Below, piece after piece: positions 59,199 to 64,000 of a stretch of 64,000 nucleotides of DNA. The DNA is from Azoarcus sp. CIB. GTDB taxonomy: Bacteria; Pseudomonadota; Gammaproteobacteria; Burkholderiales; Rhodocyclaceae. Within the stretch, counting starts at the first letter, position 1. Each line of letters begins with the position of its first letter. Below the pieces are notes generated by a model. It saw only the letters and a program-made list of their open reading frames with translations, was not told the origin of the DNA and did no database searches. The stretch is from the NCBI RefSeq assembly GCF_001190925.1, contig NZ_CP011072.1, forward strand, positions 3,534,001-3,598,000. Reading direction: 5' to 3'. A program made the translations under genes and the position numbers.

Positions 59199-62100
59199 TC
59201 AGCTCGGATACAGGATCTCAACCGATTCGGGCGGCAGCCACTCGCGCAGGCTGTCGAGCAGCGCGTCGTCGAGGCGCACACGCCAGGCCGCGCCGAGGGG
59301 CAGCTCCGCCTGGGCCTGTTCGTTGCGATAATGCAGCGAGATCGGGCAGACGCCGTCGCGGAACGGCGAGAGCAGCGTTTCGAGCTTATCCGCCGCTGCG
59401 GCAGCCCCGCCCGCACGCTTCACTTCGCCATTCACGCTGATCTGAAGTGCCCTGGCAAAGCGCGAACGCGCCTCGCCTAGCGACAGCAGCTTGTCGGCGA
59501 CGATGCGCAACCCGCCCGTGAAGTCGTCGTTGCTGACCTTGCCTTCGACCACCAACACTTCGTCGGTGACGATCTTGGTCCGGTTCGAATCGAAGACTTC
59601 GGAGAAGACCGAAACCTCGCGCACCTGAGAGCCGTCGTCGAGCACGACAAAGGCCATCTTGCCGCGGTTCGTCATCTTCGTGCGCACGTCCATCACCACC
59701 CCCGCCAGCATCGCGAGGTCGCGCGAGGGTTCGAGCTGCGACAGCGGGCGCCGGATGAAACGTCGCACCTCCTCGCGGAAGCTGTTGAACGGATGACCCG
59801 AAAGGAAGAAGCCGATCGCGGTCTTCTCTTCCTTCAGCCGCTCGCGCTCCGTCCACGAGCGCACGGTCACGTATTGGGGCGCCGCACCGGCCGCCTCCGG
59901 CACGAGATCGAACAGGCCGCCCTGCATCGCGTTCGCCGCCGCCTGCTCGGCGGCCTCCATCGCCAGCCCGACGGTTGCGAGCAGGCGGGCGCGGTCTGCG
60001 GTGCCGCTGGGCGCGACGGTATCGAATGCGCCCGAACGGATCAGCGCCTCGATCACGCGCCGATTGACCATGCGCCGATCTACACGCGCGCAGAAATCGA
60101 ACAGATCCTTGTACGGTCCATCTTTCTTGCGCGCGTCGAGGATGGAGCGCACGGCCGGCTCGCCCACACCCTTCACCGCGCCGAGACCGTAGCGGATCGT
60201 CTTGCGGTCGGTCGGGACGAAACGGTAGTCCGACTGGTTCACGTCGGGCGGCAAGATCGTCAGCCCGTTGGCGAGCGAGTCCTCGAAGAAGATCTTGATC
60301 GTATCCGTGTTGTCGAGGTCCGCCGACATCGTCGCAGCCATGAAGGCCGCGCAGTGATGCGCCTTGAGCCACGCCGTGTGGTAGGTGACGACCGCGTAGG
60401 CGGCGGTGTGCGACTTGTTGAAGCCGTACTCCGCGAACTTCGTCATCAGGTCGAAAAGCTGCTCGGCGAGCGCCGGATCGTAGCCCTTCTGCTTCGCGCC
60501 AGCCGCGATGGTCTCGCGGTGCTTGGCCATCTCGTCGGCCTTCTTCTTGCCCATCGCGCGGCGCAGCATGTCGGCGCCGCCGAGCGTGTAGCCGCCGATG
60601 ATCTGCGAGATCTGCATCACTTGTTCTTGATACACGATCACGCCGTAGGTCGGCTCGAGGCAGGGCTTGAGGTCCGGATGGAAGTAGTCGATCTCCTGCT
60701 GACCTTTCTTGCGCAGGATGAAGTCGTCCACCATGCCCGAGCCGAGCGGCCCCGGACGGTAGAGCGCCAGCACCGCGATAATGTCCTCGAAACGGTCGGG
60801 GGCAAGCTTCTTGAGGAGCTTCTTCATCCCGTCCGATTCCACCTGGAAGATCGCGGTGGTGTTCGCGTCTTTCAGGATCTGGTAGGCGGCGGGGTCGGTG
60901 AAGGGCAAGGCGGCCAGGTCGGGCTTGGTGCCGGTGAGCCGCTCGACGTACTCGACTGCGAGTTCGATGATGGTGAGGTTGCGCAGGCCTAGGAAGTCGA
61001 ACTTCACGAGGCCGACGGCTTCCACGTCGTCCTTATCGAACTGCGACACGGGCGTCGCGTCGTCCCCGTCGGCGATGTACAACGGACAGAAGTCGGTGAG
61101 CTTGCCCGGCGCGATCAGCACGCCGCCAGCGTGCATGCCGACGTTTCGGCTCAAACCTTCAAGCGGCTCGGCCAGGCTCCACAGCTCCTGCACCGACTCG
61201 CCGTCGTTGCCGTCCTTCATCATCTCGCCGATCTGCGACTCCATCTCGTAGGCCTTCGCCAACGAAACGGGCTTCGCGCCTTCGATCGGAATCAGCTTGG
61301 AGAGCCGGTCGCACAGGCCGTAGGGCAGATCGAGCACCCGGCCGACGTCTCGCACGACGGCCTTCGAGGCCATCGTGCCGAAGGTGACGATCTGGCTGAC
61401 CGCGTCCTTGCCGTAGCGCTCGCGCACGTACTCGATGACGCGATAGCGGTTGTCCTGGCAGAAGTCGATGTCGAAGTCGGGCATCGACACCCGCTCGGGG
61501 TTCAGGAAACGCTCGAACAGCAGCGCGTAGGCGAGCGGATCGATGTCGGTGATGCGCAGGCTGTACGCCACCAGCGAGCCCGCACCCGAGCCCCGCCCCG
61601 GTCCGACCGGCACGCCATTCTGCTTGCCCCAGTTGATGAAGTCTGCAACGATCAGGAAGTAGCCGGGGAAGCCCATCTGGATGATGGTGTCGGTCTCGAA
61701 CCTGAGCCGCGCCTCGTAGGTCGGACGCTGGCGCTCGCGTTCGGCTTCGTCCGGATACAGCTCCTGCAGGCGCACTTCGAGGCCGGCCTTGGCCTCGGCG
61801 ACGAGGAAGTCGTCGAGCGTCATCCCTTCCGGCGTCGGGAACTGCGGCAGGAAGTTCTTGCCCAGTTGCACCGTCAGCGAGCAGCGGCGTGCGATCTCGA
61901 CGGAGTTCTCAAGTGCCTCCGGGATGTCGGCGAACAACTCGCACATCTCGTCCTGACTCTTGAGGTACTGCTCCTCGGTGTAGTCGCGCGGGCGACGCTT
62001 GTCGGCCAGCACATAACCCTGCGCGATGCATACGCGCGCCTCGTGGGCCTTGAAGTCCTCGCGCTTGAGGAATTGCACGGGGTGGGTCGCCACCACCGGC

Positions 62101-62693
62101 AACCCCAGCCTGCCGGCCAGTTGCACGGCCTGACGCACGTAACCCTCCGCACCCGCATGGCCTGCGCGCTGCAACTCGATGTAGTAGGCGTCCGGGAACA
62201 ATGCGGCCCATTCGGCGGCGAGCCGATCGGCAAGTTCGACGTTGCCGTTCGCCAGTGCCTGCCCCACTTCCCCTTCGCGTGCACCGGACAGACACAGCAG
62301 GTCGGACGCAGCGCCGTCGGCGAACCAGTCGCGGCGAATTTCGGCACGCCCGCGGTACTTGTTGTCGAGGAAGGCGCGGGTCAGCAGCTCACACATCTGC
62401 CCGTAGCCCTTGCGGTTCTTGCAGATCAGCAGGGCGCGGAAGGGCTTGTCGCGATCGGTGTCGTTGGTGATCCAGGCATCGACGCCGATGATCGGCTTCA
62501 TGCCCTTCCCGCGTGCGCCCTTGTAGAACTTGACCATGCCGAACAGGTTGGCGAGGTCGGAGATCCCCAGTGCCGGCATGCCGTCGGCCGCCGCGCGGGC
62601 GATCGCTTGGTCGATCTGGACGATGCCGTCGGAGATCGAGTACTCGGAGTGCAGGCGAAGGTGGATGAAGCGGGGTTCGTGAGAAGCAGTCAT
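59199..62693 (-). CDS. dnaE: DNA polymerase III alpha subunit
   Basis: The enzyme (1164 aa; E. coli DnaE 1160) is the main replicative polymerase. It has an N-terminal PHP domain (FIHLRLHSEYSISDGIV), a palm domain with the catalytic aspartates in MPDFDIDFCQDNR (plus an Asp further on in the palm), a thumb/fingers region (PGPLGSGMVDDFI, GGADMLRRAMGKKK), a helix-hairpin-helix and a C-terminal OB fold (LAMLAGVVMDVRTKMTNRGKMAF). The length and motif order are complete. The start is the ATG at 62693. The short tau-binding C-terminal tail is present. It is convergent with ahpC. Confidence 0.97.
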   Translation of the reverse strand: MTASHEPRFIHLRLHSEYSISDGIVQIDQAIARAAADGMPALGISDLANLFGMVKFYKGARGKGMKPIIGVDAWITNDTDRDKPFRALLICKNRKGYGQMCELLTRAFLDNKYRGRAEIRRDWFADGAASDLLCLSGAREGEVGQALANGNVELADRLAAEWAALFPDAYYIELQRAGHAGAEGYVRQAVQLAGRLGLPVVATHPVQFLKREDFKAHEARVCIAQGYVLADKRRPRDYTEEQYLKSQDEMCELFADIPEALENSVEIARRCSLTVQLGKNFLPQFPTPEGMTLDDFLVAEAKAGLEVRLQELYPDEAERERQRPTYEARLRFETDTIIQMGFPGYFLIVADFINWGKQNGVPVGPGRGSGAGSLVAYSLRITDIDPLAYALLFERFLNPERVSMPDFDIDFCQDNRYRVIEYVRERYGKDAVSQIVTFGTMASKAVVRDVGRVLDLPYGLCDRLSKLIPIEGAKPVSLAKAYEMESQIGEMMKDGNDGESVQELWSLAEPLEGLSRNVGMHAGGVLIAPGKLTDFCPLYIADGDDATPVSQFDKDDVEAVGLVKFDFLGLRNLTIIELAVEYVERLTGTKPDLAALPFTDPAAYQILKDANTTAIFQVESDGMKKLLKKLAPDRFEDIIAVLALYRPGPLGSGMVDDFILRKKGQQEIDYFHPDLKPCLEPTYGVIVYQEQVMQISQIIGGYTLGGADMLRRAMGKKKADEMAKHRETIAAGAKQKGYDPALAEQLFDLMTKFAEYGFNKSHTAAYAVVTYHTAWLKAHHCAAFMAATMSADLDNTDTIKIFFEDSLANGLTILPPDVNQSDYRFVPTDRKTIRYGLGAVKGVGEPAVRSILDARKKDGPYKDLFDFCARVDRRMVNRRVIEALIRSGAFDTVAPSGTADRARLLATVGLAMEAAEQAAANAMQGGLFDLVPEAAGAAPQYVTVRSWTERERLKEEKTAIGFFLSGHPFNSFREEVRRFIRRPLSQLEPSRDLAMLAGVVMDVRTKMTNRGKMAFVVLDDGSQVREVSVFSEVFDSNRTKIVTDEVLVVEGKVSNDDFTGGLRIVADKLLSLGEARSRFARALQISVNGEVKRAGGAAAAADKLETLLSPFRDGVCPISLHYRNEQAQAELPLGAAWRVRLDDALLDSLREWLPPESVEILYPS

Positions 62694-62777
62694 CGGCGAA
62701 TTTTACCCGATCGCCCAATACCCCCGAGCGCCATTTCCGCCACGACTACCGTCGGTCGGACAGGCAGCCGCAAGAAG

Positions 62778-63167
62778 TCAGCGCCCGCCTGCCGCCTCGC
62801 GCGCCTTCATCAGGGAGAGCTTGCGCGACTGGTCCGCTTCGAGGATTTCAGCCCGCTGCTCAGGCGTGAGCGGCGCGCCCAAGTCAAGCTCCAGAGCCGA
62901 GATCAGGCGCGATGCAGCCGACGTGATGCGCCGCTCGTCGGGCATCGCCCGGCGCACGCGGGCCGGCGTCGTACCCGTAATGCGCGCGACCTCGGCAACG
63001 AAGTGATCCTCAATACGGCGGCTTGCCGCCGACAGCGATGCCGTACGCGCAGGGTCCATCGCGGAGGACGGCCCCGACTGTGCCACGGCCAAGGGCGCGA
63101 GCGGCAGTGCCAGCAGGATCGCGATCGCGACGCATGCCCGCCGCGATGAACCGGATTTGAGTGTCAT
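62778..63167 (-). CDS. Hypothetical secreted protein (129 aa)
   Basis: The protein starts at the ATG at 63167 (GGGAG upstream) with a signal peptide (RRACVAIAILLALPLAPLAVAQ, about residues 9-30, cleavage after AVAQ). The mature part is helical and charged, with TPARVRRAMPDERR in the middle and LTPEQRAEILEADQSRKLSL near the end, a Spy/CpxP-like flavour but without a clear LTxxQ repeat pair. I cannot assign a family. It lies about 14 bp after the quinone oxidoreductase stop on the same strand, so the two may be co-transcribed, and about 85 bp before dnaE. Confidence 0.7.
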   Translation of the reverse strand: MTLKSGSSRRACVAIAILLALPLAPLAVAQSGPSSAMDPARTASLSAASRRIEDHFVAEVARITGTTPARVRRAMPDERRITSAASRLISALELDLGAPLTPEQRAEILEADQSRKLSLMKAREAAGGR

Positions 63168-63181
63168 GTTACTCCCACCGC

Positions 63182-64000
63182 TCAAGGCAACAGGATCGTC
63201 GAACCGGTGGTGCGACGCGCCTCGAGGTCGAGGTGCGCCTGGGCTGCATCTTTCAGGGCGTACCGCTGATTGATCTCGATCCTCACCTTGCCCGAGTCGA
63301 CCACGTCGAAGAGCTCGTTCGCCATCGCCACGAGATCCTCGCGTTTCGCGGTGTAGGCCGCGATGCCGGGACGCGTTAAGTAGAGCGAGCCCAGCGTGTT
63401 CAGCAGGTTGGGGTCGAACGGCGGCACCGGCCCGGACGCCGCGCCGAACAGCACCATCATGCCCAGCGGGCGCAGGCAGCGCAGCGAGTCCATGAAGGTG
63501 TCCTTGCCGATCGAGTCGTACACGACAGGCACGCCCGCACCGCCGGTGATCTCGCGGACCCGTTCATTGAAATTCTCGCGCGTGTAAACGATCGGATGGT
63601 CGCACCCGTGGGCGCGCGCCAGCTCGGCCTTGGCGTCGGATCCGACCGTGCCGATCACGGTAGCGCCCAGCGCCTTCGCCCACTGGCAGGCGATCAGGCC
63701 GACACCGCCCGCCGCGGCGTGGATTAGCACCGTATCGCCCGCCTGCACACGGTAGGTGCGACGCAGCAGGTATTGTGCCGTGAGCCCCTGCAGCATCATC
63801 GCCGCACCCTGCTCGAAGGTTAGCGCCGCGGGCAGCTTCACCACGCGATGCGCGGGCAGGTTGCGCACTTCGGAATAGGCTCCGAGCGGGCCGCCGGCGT
63901 AGGCCACCCGATCCCCCGGCACGACGTCGGTGACGCCCTCGCCCACGGCCTCGACCACTCCCGCGCCTTCCAGACCCAGGCCGGAGGGCAGAGGCACCGG
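63182..64000 (-). CDS. NADPH:quinone oxidoreductase (zeta-crystallin type), partial
   Basis: The gene runs off the right edge; 272 C-terminal residues are visible and the N-terminal part (about 50 residues) is missing. The GTG near 63997 is internal (PVPLPSGLGLEGAGVV), not a start. The medium-chain dehydrogenase fold is clear: GDRVAYAGGPLGAYSE, the NADPH-binding loop AAAGGVGLIACQWAKALG, and VVYDSIGKDTF. No zinc-ligand cysteines are seen, as expected for quinone reductases of this family. Product: reduction of quinones by NADPH. Conserved ending RTTGSTILLP. Confidence 0.9.
   Translation of the reverse strand, partial: PVPLPSGLGLEGAGVVEAVGEGVTDVVPGDRVAYAGGPLGAYSEVRNLPAHRVVKLPAALTFEQGAAMMLQGLTAQYLLRRTYRVQAGDTVLIHAAAGGVGLIACQWAKALGATVIGTVGSDAKAELARAHGCDHPIVYTRENFNERVREITGGAGVPVVYDSIGKDTFMDSLRCLRPLGMMVLFGAASGPVPPFDPNLLNTLGSLYLTRPGIAAYTAKREDLVAMANELFDVVDSGKVRIEINQRYALKDAAQAHLDLEARRTTGSTILLP

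Overview
The window is GC-rich, densely coded chromosomal DNA from a motile, respiratory betaproteobacterium. The FlhDC-type flagellar regulators, gene families and rRNA operon layout (16S-tRNA-Ile-tRNA-Ala-23S-5S) fit the Rhodocyclales (Azoarcus/Thauera/Aromatoleum relatives). This placement is inferred from family content only; the 16S at 38815-40351 would settle it. I see no phage or CRISPR. The only mobile element is one complete IS66-family insertion.

Layout. (1) 1-6400, minus strand: flagellar control and chemotaxis. An HDOD-REC-GGDEF protein lies upstream of flhD-flhC, followed by a terminator and motA-motB-cheR. (2) 6579-8433, plus strand: a Nudix hydrolase and guanine deaminase, then a palindromic repeat. 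(3) 8563-17983, minus strand: a leucine/isovalerate-type acyl-CoA cluster (isovaleryl-CoA dehydrogenase, both methylcrotonyl-CoA carboxylase subunits, an acyl-CoA ligase, a GST and acetoacetyl-CoA synthetase) with a divergent AraC regulator. (4) 19177-23610: a DUF3422 membrane protein, a 62-residue hypothetical protein, a LysR regulator, and ornithine cyclodeaminase divergent from an Lrp/AsnC regulator. (5) 23687-30239, plus strand: a complete histidine-utilisation operon hutI-G-U-H-C with a HutC-like operator over the hutI promoter. (6) 30283-35157: a VOC protein and a diheme cytochrome gene whose last 12 codons were cut off by the IS66 element (32056-35112, 8-bp target duplication). (7) 35182-40666, minus strand: a full rrn operon with promoter, boxA sites, processing stems and terminator. 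(8) 40802-52991: a possible PilZ-like protein, thyA-folA, arginine/lysine/ornithine decarboxylase, dcd, apbC/mrp, an OmpA-type lipoprotein, metG, a SulP transporter and acylphosphatase. (9) 53063-58277, minus strand: an extracellular-electron-transfer module (monoheme cytochrome, decaheme MtrA/MtoA, outer-membrane MtrB/MtoB barrel) downstream of a chemoreceptor with a c-type heme motif in its periplasmic domain. (10) 58431-64000: ahpC with an OxyR-like site, dnaE, a small secreted protein and a partial quinone oxidoreductase.

The most notable unit is region 9. A transmembrane electron conduit of the MtrAB/MtoAB/PioAB type sits beside a chemoreceptor that probably carries covalent heme, which suggests redox or energy taxis tied to respiration or oxidation at the cell surface. 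The second is the IS66 insertion: removing the element and one target copy restores the original reading frame of the cytochrome gene to its native stop codon.
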